Assembly: GCF_003344885.1 (NCBI RefSeq)
Contig: NZ_CP031155.1
Span: forward strand, 2,683,327-2,747,326
DNA: 64,000 nucleotides
From: Altererythrobacter sp. ZODW24
GTDB taxonomy: Bacteria; Pseudomonadota; Alphaproteobacteria; Sphingomonadales; Sphingomonadaceae
Direction of reading: 5' to 3'
Positions 6,688 through 14,660 of the stretch are shown here, in pieces. The notes beneath the pieces are model-generated. The model made no database searches. It was not told the origin of the DNA and was given only the letters and a program-made list of their open reading frames with translations. Numbering within the stretch: position 1 is the first letter of the stretch; each line of letters opens with the position of its first letter. Position numbers and translations under genes: made by a program.

Positions 6688-8904
6688 TTAGGCAGCGCCG
6701 GAAATCTGCACTTGCATGAAGGCTGGTTCGCTCTTCTGCCCGCCGCCCATCTGCTCATGCGGGAACGCTTTTTCCTGCGTTAGCGATGCCAACGGCATTC
6801 CCGCTGCCGCGAGCGCATAGGGTGAGACGCGGTGCCGCGTGCAAAGGCCGCCTGCACCGTCGCTGACCAGTGCATTTTCGAACTCGATGCCAATGGCTTT
6901 GTCAGTCACGCGGGTGACAACGCCCACGGCCAGTTGTCCGCCGCCCATATCGACCACGAGCTGTGTATCTTTGGGCACGCCAATCAATCCTTCGATCAGC
7001 GTACCGGTCTTCGACAGATCGCGCATGACGGCTTCATAGCGGTGGTCATCATGGATCACGCCGACACGGCGGAATACCGAACGACGTTCAGGACGATGCC
7101 GGTCGGGACCTTGCGGTTCGATCTTGAAGTCGCCCGAACCGATCTTTTCAAGGATCTGAGGCTGGGGCAGGGCCTTGCTATAGAGCCAACCTTGGATCAG
7201 CGTACCGCCCTTGGATTTGACCACTTCAAGCTGATCAAAAGCCTCGACGCCTTCGACAGTTGTTTCCATACCGAGAGCGTTGGAAAGGCCGATGATGGCA
7301 GCAATAATCTTGGCGCTGTTTTCGTCCGTCTGTGTGCAGGTTTCCACGAAACTGCGGTCGACCTTGAGTTTGTCGAACGGTGCATTTCGCAGATAGCTGA
7401 GCGACGAATAGCCCGTCCCGAAATCGTCGAGTGCGAGGCGGACGCCTAGCGCTTTGAGCGATGTAAAGATGGCAGCGGTTGTCTCATTATCGCCGACGAA
7501 AATGCTTTCGGTCAGTTCCAGCTCCAGCCGGTCCGGATCCAGTCCGGATTCTTCAACCACGCGCTCAACAATCGGCGGGAAAGCTGGGTTGGCAAATTGC
7601 ACAGCCGAAACATTCACCGCGACGCGCACTGTCTTGGGCCATTCCAGCGCATCGGTGCAGGCCCTTAGCAGAGCCCACTCGCCCAAATCATTGATGAGAT
7701 CTGAATCTTCAGCAACCGGAATGAACAGGCCAGGGCTCACAAAGCCGCGCTCTGGGTGCGTCCAACGCATCAGCGCTTCGATGCACACGACGGTGTTATC
7801 CGTTGCGCGAACAACCGGCTGATAATGCAATTCAAGATCTTCATTTTGCAGCGCGAGCCGCAAGTCGTCGATCAATATGTCGCGCTCTTCTTCCTCGTCT
7901 TTCAGATCAGAGGAATAGAAGCGGAATTGCCCGCGGCCGCCATTCTTGGCGGCATAAAGCGCAAGGTCGGATGCACGGATCAGCTCTTCGCGTTCGATGC
8001 CATCATAGGGCATGATCGCGATGCCAACCGAGGTGCCAATGATCGCGCGTTTTTCTTCAATCGGATAGGGCTGCGATACGATCTGGATGATCTTGTCTGC
8101 AATCTCGCCCAGCGTTCCGCGGTCATCAATATCGGGCAGGATGATCTGGAATTCGTCGCCGCCAAGTCTGCCGACTTCGCCGCGATCACCGATAATGTTG
8201 CGCAGCCGTTCTGATGCCTGAATAAGCAGGGAATCGCCGGCCTGATGACCCATCGTGTCATTGACGCGTTTGAACTTGTCGAGATCAAGCATCATCAGCG
8301 CGCAGGATCGTTTTGATGTACGGTAGGAAGCAATCAGCCCGTCGAGCCGCTTATTCATATAGTGACGGTTCGCTAGACCGGTTAGCGAGTCATATTCAGC
8401 CAGTTTGGAATCGACCAGCTTCTGTTCGTATTCGACCGTGATATCATAGGCGCTGCCGCGGTAACCCTTGAAGTTGCCATTGGCATCGAATGTCGCTTTG
8501 CCGCTGATCGACCACCATGTCTGGCGCACATCATGCTTCGATTTATTGAGTGCAAAGCGCACGGTTAGATCGCGGATTTTCTTGCGGGATTTGAGTTGGA
8601 AATTGAGTGGGCGGTCTGATTTCTCATCAGGATTATCAGTGTCGGTTTCAAACAACTTCATCAGCGTTTCGCCGACTAGTTCGCTCATCGAACGGCCAAG
8701 CTTCTCCGCCGCATTGGGCGACATGTAAATCAACCGCCCTTCGGCATCCGTGGCCCAAATCCAGCCAATCGAAGCCTGTTCAAACTCATCGAGAATTTCG
8801 TGACGCAGGCGGGAATCAATTACCATATCCTGCACGTCAGACGTCGGCTCGATGGAATTCGAACGACGGTTGGTTAGTCCCTGCATGAAACTTTTGACGG
8901 CCAT
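6688..8904 (-). CDS. PAS-GGDEF-EAL-PilZ cyclic-di-GMP signalling protein
   Basis: A 738-residue protein without obvious membrane segments. Order: PAS (about 35-160, GWIWATDAEGRLIYMSPNA), GGDEF (about 170-330, RLGGDEF at 246-252), EAL (about 345-595, IEALMRW with Glu376, ELTESIF, DDFGTGYSS and VEGVE), then PilZ (about 610-710, RRSVFR and DLSKTG). GGDEF makes and EAL degrades cyclic-di-GMP; the catalytic residues of both look intact. The RxxD product-inhibition site before GGDEF is absent (the aligned stretch is GDRG), so the cyclase would lack that feedback, with PilZ a possible alternative sensor. ATG at 8904. Net direction of activity cannot be predicted. Confidence 0.93.
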   Translation of the reverse strand: MAVKSFMQGLTNRRSNSIEPTSDVQDMVIDSRLRHEILDEFEQASIGWIWATDAEGRLIYMSPNAAEKLGRSMSELVGETLMKLFETDTDNPDEKSDRPLNFQLKSRKKIRDLTVRFALNKSKHDVRQTWWSISGKATFDANGNFKGYRGSAYDITVEYEQKLVDSKLAEYDSLTGLANRHYMNKRLDGLIASYRTSKRSCALMMLDLDKFKRVNDTMGHQAGDSLLIQASERLRNIIGDRGEVGRLGGDEFQIILPDIDDRGTLGEIADKIIQIVSQPYPIEEKRAIIGTSVGIAIMPYDGIEREELIRASDLALYAAKNGGRGQFRFYSSDLKDEEEERDILIDDLRLALQNEDLELHYQPVVRATDNTVVCIEALMRWTHPERGFVSPGLFIPVAEDSDLINDLGEWALLRACTDALEWPKTVRVAVNVSAVQFANPAFPPIVERVVEESGLDPDRLELELTESIFVGDNETTAAIFTSLKALGVRLALDDFGTGYSSLSYLRNAPFDKLKVDRSFVETCTQTDENSAKIIAAIIGLSNALGMETTVEGVEAFDQLEVVKSKGGTLIQGWLYSKALPQPQILEKIGSGDFKIEPQGPDRHRPERRSVFRRVGVIHDDHRYEAVMRDLSKTGTLIEGLIGVPKDTQLVVDMGGGQLAVGVVTRVTDKAIGIEFENALVSDGAGGLCTRHRVSPYALAAAGMPLASLTQEKAFPHEQMGGGQKSEPAFMQVQISGAA

Positions 8905-8976
8905 GCGTCCGTTATCGCAGCGTATAGTTAACAGCGGGCTAAGGGTTTCCCGAATTCAACCGCAATATCTGAGTGG

Positions 8977-9849
8977 TCAGTCGCCTGCTTCGTAAAACGG
9001 CTTGTCGCCCGCGATCGTAACGCGTTCCATTTTGCGTACCGCAGGGAAATAATCGCTAGCCGCGAAGTGCTGGCAAATCCGGTTGTCCCAGAACGCCATT
9101 GATCCCGCCTCCCAGCGGAACCGGCACTGGATTTCGGGGTTCGAGGCCGTTGCACACAGATGTTCGATCAACGTGGCGCTTTCCGTTTTTGACAAGCCCT
9201 CGATATGGCTGGTGAAGGCGCGGTTGACGTAGATCACTTGCTTACCCGTTTCAGGGTGGGTGCGGATGACCGGATGCGATTGTAGCGGGTATTTTATGAG
9301 CAGCTCTTCAGGCGTCATAGTCAGCCGTTTTCCGAACACGCGAGCGATGTCGTGAACTGCGGTCAGACCGGAGCAGAATTTCTGCATTTCGGGACTGAGC
9401 ATCTCATAAGCTCGGTTCATATCCACAAACAGCGTGTCGCCGCCGACTTCAGGCACCTCTACCGCGCGCAGAATGGAACCAAGCGAGGGTTCCGGGCGCC
9501 ATGTCACATCCGAGTGCCACATATTCTCACGCCCACGGCTTTCAGGGCCATGTGCGATATGCAAAATCTCGCGATCGGCCTGTTTCTTTGGCGTTGCGGG
9601 GTGGATTTCTAACTCACCAAAATGCCGCCCGAAGGCGATATGCTGGTGAGCAGTCAGCTCTTGGTCGCGGAAGAAGATGACGCCATGCTTCAGCAGCGCT
9701 GCGCGAATTTCTGGTATGCGCTGTTCGATCTCGGGATGAGCCAAGTCGATATCGAGAATTTCCGCGCCGATTGTCGGCGTCATAGGGCGCACGTTCAAAT
9801 CGCCCGTATCAAGAGCGGTTTCCGGCTCCAATTTTGCCATAGTGGCCAC
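8977..9849 (-). CDS. TauD/TfdA-family Fe(II)/2-oxoglutarate dioxygenase
   Basis: About 290 residues, the normal family length. The iron triad is His112-x-Asp114 (MWHSDVTW) and distal His261 (NRICQHFA); Arg272/Arg276 in VRKMERV are candidates to bind 2-oxoglutarate. The family hydroxylates taurine, alkylsulfonates, 2,4-D or similar small acids; RTHPETGK and the strongly conserved core do not reveal the substrate and no transporter gene is adjacent. The GTG at 9849 has GAGAGG eight nt upstream; an ATG three codons later (9840) is also possible. Transcribed alone or with the downstream diguanylate cyclase gene, 72 bp away. Confidence 0.9.
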   Translation of the reverse strand: MATMAKLEPETALDTGDLNVRPMTPTIGAEILDIDLAHPEIEQRIPEIRAALLKHGVIFFRDQELTAHQHIAFGRHFGELEIHPATPKKQADREILHIAHGPESRGRENMWHSDVTWRPEPSLGSILRAVEVPEVGGDTLFVDMNRAYEMLSPEMQKFCSGLTAVHDIARVFGKRLTMTPEELLIKYPLQSHPVIRTHPETGKQVIYVNRAFTSHIEGLSKTESATLIEHLCATASNPEIQCRFRWEAGSMAFWDNRICQHFAASDYFPAVRKMERVTIAGDKPFYEAGD

Positions 9850-9891
9850 GCTGTTTTCCTCTCACAGTGCGGCCCGCTTTAACGAACCGCA

Positions 9892-11112
9892 TCAGGCTGC
9901 TTTGCGCAGCTCCAAATCCATCCGGTCCCAAATTTCAACGAGGGCCTCTGCCAACTCGTGCATCATAGCTTCTGTATGAGCAGGCCCGGGGGTGAAGCGC
10001 AGGCGCTCTGTCCCGCGCGGCACGGTTGGGAAATTGATTGGCTGCACATAGACGCCGTATTCGGCGAGCAGGATATCGCTGATCTTCTTCGCGCGCACAG
10101 GATCGCCGACCATCAACGGAACGATATGCGTGGTGCTGTCCATTACTGGCAGACCTGCATCGCGGAAGATTTGCTTGAGCAATGCGGCGTTGGTTTGCTG
10201 CGCATCACGCTCGACGCTGGAGCTCTTCAGATGGCGAACCGATGCCAGGACGCCAGCGACCAGCACAGGGCTGAGCGAAGTCGTGAAGATAAAGCCGGGC
10301 GCGTAGGAGCGGATGACGTCGATGATCTTACTATCGGTGGCGATGTAACCGCCCATCACGCCGAACGCCTTGCCCAGCGTTCCTTCGATAATGTTGATCC
10401 GGTCTGCGGCTTCATCACGTTCTGAAATGCCGCCGCCATGGTCGCCATACATGCCAACCGCATGAACTTCGTCGATGTAGGTTAGCGCGTTGTATTTTTC
10501 CGCGAGGTCGCAGATGCCGTGGATCGGGGCGACGTCACCATCCATCGAATACACGCTTTCGAAGGCGATCAGTTTAGGTGTTTCTGGATCTTCAGCAGCC
10601 AGCAATTCCTCGAGATGCTCGAGATCATTGTGACGCCAAACCTGCTTCTCGCAGCCGGAGTTGCGAATGCCTGCTATCATGCTGGCGTGGTTGAGTTCGT
10701 CTGAGAAAATGACGCAACCAGGCAGCAATTTTGCGAGCGTCGAAAGTGTCGCGTCGTTGGAAACATAGCCGCTGGTGAACAGCAGCGCGCCTTCCTTGCC
10801 ATGTAATTCGGCCAACTCTTGTTCGAGCTCGACGTGAAAATGGGTGTTGCCGCCGATGTTGCGGGTGCCGCCGGAACCGGCGCCGACATCATGCAGCGCG
10901 TCTTCCATTGCTTTAATCACATCGGGGTGCTGGCCCATCGCGAGGTAATCGTTGGAGCACCAGACGGTGATCGGCTTAGGGCCATTGTGCCCGTGGAAAC
11001 ACCGCGCGTTGGGATAGGCACCCTTGTTGCGCATGATGTCGATGAAGACACGGTAGCGGCCTTCGGCATGGAGCCGGTCAATCGCCTGGTCGAATATCTG
11101 GTCGTAGTTCAA
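9892..11112 (-). CDS. hemA: 5-aminolevulinate synthase (C4 haem/tetrapyrrole pathway)
   Basis: Condenses glycine and succinyl-CoA to 5-aminolevulinate, the alphaproteobacterial entry to haem, cobalamin and bacteriochlorophyll. Conserved features are [34 protein letters not shown] and the PLP lysine in [11 protein letters not shown] set the start at TTG 11112, giving [20 protein letters not shown] at the N-terminus and 406 residues, matching alphaproteobacterial homologues; the frame is open to 11253, but the extra residues are not family-like. The ribosome binding site before the TTG is weak, so the start is less sure than the identity. The gap to murI upstream is 112 bp. Confidence 0.95.
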   Translation of the reverse strand: MNYDQIFDQAIDRLHAEGRYRVFIDIMRNKGAYPNARCFHGHNGPKPITVWCSNDYLAMGQHPDVIKAMEDALHDVGAGSGGTRNIGGNTHFHVELEQELAELHGKEGALLFTSGYVSNDATLSTLAKLLPGCVIFSDELNHASMIAGIRNSGCEKQVWRHNDLEHLEELLAAEDPETPKLIAFESVYSMDGDVAPIHGICDLAEKYNALTYIDEVHAVGMYGDHGGGISERDEAADRINIIEGTLGKAFGVMGGYIATDSKIIDVIRSYAPGFIFTTSLSPVLVAGVLASVRHLKSSSVERDAQQTNAALLKQIFRDAGLPVMDSTTHIVPLMVGDPVRAKKISDILLAEYGVYVQPINFPTVPRGTERLRFTPGPAHTEAMMHELAEALVEIWDRMDLELRKAA

Positions 11113-11224
11113 CGGAAGTTGCCGCCCATACTGCCTGTTTTCATACCGTCTGACTGACGGCCTACCAGTGGCCATAACGGGCCGAATATGTCTTTGAAAG
11201 GTTAGTCTTTGCGAACGATTCGCA

Positions 11225-12019
11225 TCAAAAGGAGCGGACTTCCGACAGGCCATAAGTTTCGAGAGCGGCCGCTAAGCTGTTCAAACTGTCGTGATCGCTG
11301 GTTGTCACCATAAAGTCTGGCATTTCACGCTTGAAATCATGTCCTTGCGTCAAATGTGCGATGCGCCGGGCAATACCTTCTGATCCGTCAACGAAGTGAA
11401 CGTCGTTGCCGAACTGATCGCTTAACTCGGACACTACGAGTGGAAAATGTGTGCAGGCGAGCACGACTGTATCGATGTTTTCGCCGCCATCTTGGTCCCG
11501 CAGACCGGCTACAGCCGACTCGATTGCGCCTGTCGGCAATGGCTCGCCGCGCAGCTTTGCCTCAGCTGCAGCGACCAGTTCCGGGGCCGCGTGGCGAAGC
11601 AATTTCTTGCCGCCAGCAAACTCGCGCTCGAGGTTGTCGACATAGGTCTGCCGGATGGTCGCCGCAGTGCCGAGCAGACCTATCGTTCCGGTCTTCGTGA
11701 GCGCTGCAGCAGGCTTGATCGCAGGCACGGTGCCAACCACGGGAACGTCGAGCGCGCCGCGCACGGCCGCCAGCGCAATCGTCGACGCCGTATTGCAGGC
11801 TATGGTGACGAGGCGCGGAAGAAACCGCTCCACCATCCGGCCCAGAAGCGCAGGAACGCGCGCGGCGATCTCGGCCTCTGATTTCTCGCCATAGGGCAAG
11901 GCGGCAAGGTCCGCGGCATAGATCACAGGCGCATCGGGCAAAGTCTTGCGCAGCTCTCCCAGTACGCTGAGCCCGCCAACGCCGGAATCGAACAGAAGTA
12001 TCGGATCACTCGGTTTCAT
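11225..12019 (-). CDS. murI: Glutamate racemase
   Basis: Interconverts L- and D-glutamate for the peptidoglycan stem peptide. The N-terminal [10 protein letters not shown] motif and the two catalytic cysteines, in IACNTAST and LACTHFPL, are present in the usual order. Length 264 residues is typical. ATG at 12019. It is divergent from plsY across an 82-bp gap that must hold both promoters; I see no clear consensus boxes there. Confidence 0.96.
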   Translation of the reverse strand: MKPSDPILLFDSGVGGLSVLGELRKTLPDAPVIYAADLAALPYGEKSEAEIAARVPALLGRMVERFLPRLVTIACNTASTIALAAVRGALDVPVVGTVPAIKPAAALTKTGTIGLLGTAATIRQTYVDNLEREFAGGKKLLRHAAPELVAAAEAKLRGEPLPTGAIESAVAGLRDQDGGENIDTVVLACTHFPLVVSELSDQFGNDVHFVDGSEGIARRIAHLTQGHDFKREMPDFMVTTSDHDSLNSLAAALETYGLSEVRSF

Positions 12020-12101
12020 TGCGCGCCGCTATGCCACCATTGTGGAGCAAAAAGGAAGGTCAGGCTTCGACAAGCATGGGATGAGCAGATAAGAGCCGGA
12101 A

Positions 12102-12683
12102 ATGGATTGGATTTACGCAAGCTTGCTTGGCTACGCTCTTGGTTCGATACCGTTCGGGCTGCTCCTGACGCGGATGGCCGGAATGGGCGATGTCCGCAAC
12201 ATCGGCTCGGGCAATATTGGCGCGACTAACGTGCTGCGCACTGGCAACAAGGGGTTGGCGGCGCTGACGCTGCTGCTCGATTTGGCCAAAGGCTATGCGG
12301 CTGTTGTATTGGCTTGGATGTGGTTTCCTGAAGTGGTCGGCTTTGCCGCTCTTGGCGCGATCATCGGGCACTGCTTTCCCGTCTGGCTTCGTTTTAAAGG
12401 CGGCAAGGGTGTGGCGACACTGGCCGGTGTTTGCTCCGGCTTGGCATGGCAGATTGGCGCGATTTACGCGGTGGTTTGGATCGGGATGCTGGCCATCATG
12501 CGGTTCTCTTCACTCGCCGGCATGACTGCCGCTGTTGCTGCTCCGGTAGCTGCTTGGGCGTTTGGCTATCTTGAACTGGTGCCTGTTTTGGCTGCTATTG
12601 CGGTCCTTATCGCCTGGCTCCACCGCGAAAACATAGGGCGCTTGCGATCAGGCACTGAACCGAAAGTTGGCAGCAAGAAGTGA
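12102..12683 (+). CDS. plsY: Acyl-phosphate:glycerol-3-phosphate acyltransferase
   Basis: A 193-residue membrane enzyme that transfers an acyl group from acyl-phosphate to glycerol-3-phosphate, the first committed step of phospholipid synthesis. Family motifs are GSIPFGLLL, RNIGSGNIGATNVLR and the middle FKGGKGVAT motif. Several hydrophobic helices span the whole length. ATG at 12102. Its last codons overlap the dprA GTG start by 4 nt (GTGA), so the two are translationally coupled. Confidence 0.97.
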   Translation: MDWIYASLLGYALGSIPFGLLLTRMAGMGDVRNIGSGNIGATNVLRTGNKGLAALTLLLDLAKGYAAVVLAWMWFPEVVGFAALGAIIGHCFPVWLRFKGGKGVATLAGVCSGLAWQIGAIYAVVWIGMLAIMRFSSLAGMTAAVAAPVAAWAFGYLELVPVLAAIAVLIAWLHRENIGRLRSGTEPKVGSKK

Positions 12684-13783
12684 GCCTCTCGCAAGACGAA
12701 GCCTTCGCCCGCATTCGGCTGCTTCGTTCGCCCAATATCGGGCCGGTTAGTTATGCCCAGCTGATCCGCCGTTTCGGCAGCGCGGCGGAGGCTATCGAAG
12801 GGCTTCCTGAACTCGCAAGTAAGGGCAAGCGCCAATATCGTGCCGCGCCGAAAGACAAGATCGAACGCGAGATTGCCGAAGTTCGCAAGGCGGACGCTCG
12901 TTACTTGTTTCATGATATGCCTGAATATCCTGAGCTTCTGGGCCAGATCGAAAGTGCGCCGCCTATTATTATCATTCGCGGCAATGCGGCTCTGGCGTCA
13001 AAGCCATGTGTCGCGATGGTGGGCGCGCGCAATGCCTCTGCTGCCGCGGTGAAACTGGCGCGCGATTTTGCCCATGCGCTGGCAGATGAGGGGCTGGTGA
13101 TTGTCTCAGGTCTAGCGCGCGGGATCGACGGTTCCGCCCACCTCGGAGCCCTAAGCGTTTCTGGGCCGGCCACCATCGGGGTTATCGCAAGCGGCATCGA
13201 CATCGCCTATCCGCCGCAGCATTCCGAACTGCAGGAACAGATCGCCAATGAAGGCCTGTTAATTGCCGAACAGCCTCCCGGTACCGAACCGCGCGGCAGT
13301 CATTTCCCAAGCCGCAACCGCATCATTGCCGGGCTCGCAGCGGGCACTCTGGTGGTCGAGGCTGCGCCCAAGTCCGGCTCGCTGATCACGGCGAGGTTGG
13401 CTGGTGAAAGTGGGCGCGAGATTATGGCGATCCCCGGCAGCCCGCTCGACGCGCGCAGCCAAGGTTGTAATCAACTGATCCGCGACGGGGCAGTGCTGGT
13501 CCAATCGCCTGAAGACGTCATCGAATTGCTGTCAGGTTTCGAGGGTCAGCCTCGCAGCACTTTCCGCGAGGTCGAGGGGGCAGGCTATGATCCGGGCGAA
13601 GACTTTGCCGATGCGGAACCTGCCGACTTGGCCAGCTTGCTAACCACCGCGCCTATCGGTGTGGACGAGCTGATCCGGCAGTCGGATGCGGGCGCCGCGT
13701 CTGTGCAGATGGCTTTGCTGGAACTTGAAATTTCGGGACAACTTGTGAGACATGCGGCAGGGCGCGTGTCGCTATCGGGTTAA
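12680..13783 (+). CDS. dprA: DNA-processing protein DprA
   Basis: A 367-residue single-strand DNA binding RecA loader used in natural transformation. The extended Rossmann fold is seen in VGARNASAAAVKLARDFA, VSGLARGIDGSAH and FPSRNRIIAGL, and a C-terminal winged helix (about 315-365, APIGVDELIRQSDAG) is the DprA-WH domain. GTG start at 12680 overlaps plsY. No other competence gene is in the window, so transformability cannot be inferred from this gene alone. Confidence 0.96.
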   Translation: MSLSQDEAFARIRLLRSPNIGPVSYAQLIRRFGSAAEAIEGLPELASKGKRQYRAAPKDKIEREIAEVRKADARYLFHDMPEYPELLGQIESAPPIIIIRGNAALASKPCVAMVGARNASAAAVKLARDFAHALADEGLVIVSGLARGIDGSAHLGALSVSGPATIGVIASGIDIAYPPQHSELQEQIANEGLLIAEQPPGTEPRGSHFPSRNRIIAGLAAGTLVVEAAPKSGSLITARLAGESGREIMAIPGSPLDARSQGCNQLIRDGAVLVQSPEDVIELLSGFEGQPRSTFREVEGAGYDPGEDFADAEPADLASLLTTAPIGVDELIRQSDAGAASVQMALLELEISGQLVRHAAGRVSLSG

Positions 13784-13809
13784 ATCTAACGCTTCAAATG
13801 GGAATTTTG

Positions 13810-14523
13810 ATGGAACGGGAAACGAGCGTAGGCGGAATTTTGAGCGAAACCTTCGCATTGCTGAGCGATACCGCACGCGAAATTGCGCTATTTGTCTTGG
13901 TGGTCGGCGGGGTGAGCGCGATCGGCGTAGCGCTTGGCTATGTTGAGTCCACGAACGAGATTATGGGCTTCGGCGGGGGTGTGGTCATAGAGCCCGGCGA
14001 TTCCATCATGTCCGGGCTATACCAGATCGGCGCCGCAGTTCTCTCGGTCGTTGCATCCTATTTCCTGCTGACCAAACTGCTGGATACGCGGGGCCGCTTG
14101 GGTGAGGGTGACACACGGATTTGGGCCTACGTCGGAATGACGATCCTTAGCGCAATTGGTATCGTCTTGGGGTTTGTCCTGCTGATTATTCCGGGCATCC
14201 TGTTGATGGTCCGCTGGTCTGCATCTTCCGGATTTCTCATCGGCGGACGCAAGGGAGTTACTGAATCTCTCAGTGCAAGCTGGGATGCAACCAGCGGCCA
14301 TGGGTGGACAATCTTTCTTGCCGGTCTGGTCATGTTGATCGCCCTGTTTTTCGTCGGTGGCATTTTCGGCGGCGCTGCTGGCGTTGCAGGCAATTTTCAG
14401 GTTGTGGCTATCGTCAGCGCATTGGTCGAAGCGTTCGGCACTGCGGTTTCGCTCTGTTTCGGTATCGCTGTTTATCTGCTGGTCGGCACTGATGACCGGG
14501 AGATTGGCGAGGTCTTCGAGTAG
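13810..14523 (+). CDS. Polytopic membrane protein, YciC/glycerophosphodiesterase membrane-domain-like
   Basis: About 237 residues with four to six hydrophobic helices. The stretch IIPGILLMVRWSASSGFLI followed by a W-x-T-S-G-H motif resembles the YciC-like membrane family, which has no established function. The ATG at 13810 follows GGGAA by seven nt; an ATG at 13798 in frame has no ribosome binding site. It lies 26 bp after dprA and probably shares its transcript. Function unknown. Confidence 0.75.
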   Translation: MERETSVGGILSETFALLSDTAREIALFVLVVGGVSAIGVALGYVESTNEIMGFGGGVVIEPGDSIMSGLYQIGAAVLSVVASYFLLTKLLDTRGRLGEGDTRIWAYVGMTILSAIGIVLGFVLLIIPGILLMVRWSASSGFLIGGRKGVTESLSASWDATSGHGWTIFLAGLVMLIALFFVGGIFGGAAGVAGNFQVVAIVSALVEAFGTAVSLCFGIAVYLLVGTDDREIGEVFE

Positions 14524-14628
14524 GCCAAAAATCCTAACAGGGTGGCGAAACTCTCAAACACTCGCCATATGGCCCGCGAAACATCACAGGCTTGACGCGG
14601 CCCGAAATCCGGCCCCACTCTCGCGTGC

Positions 14629-14640
14629 ACGTGTACACGT
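14629..14640. promoter_or_regulatory. 12-bp palindrome in the topA leader
   Basis: ACGTGTACACGT is a perfect palindrome that ends immediately before the AAGGAA ribosome binding site of topA. TTGACG at 14592-14597 could be a -35 box, but no good -10 follows. The palindrome may be an operator or chance; the 14524-14660 gap shows nothing else. Confidence 0.3.
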
Positions 14641-14660
14641 AAGGAAATTCCGTAACCACC

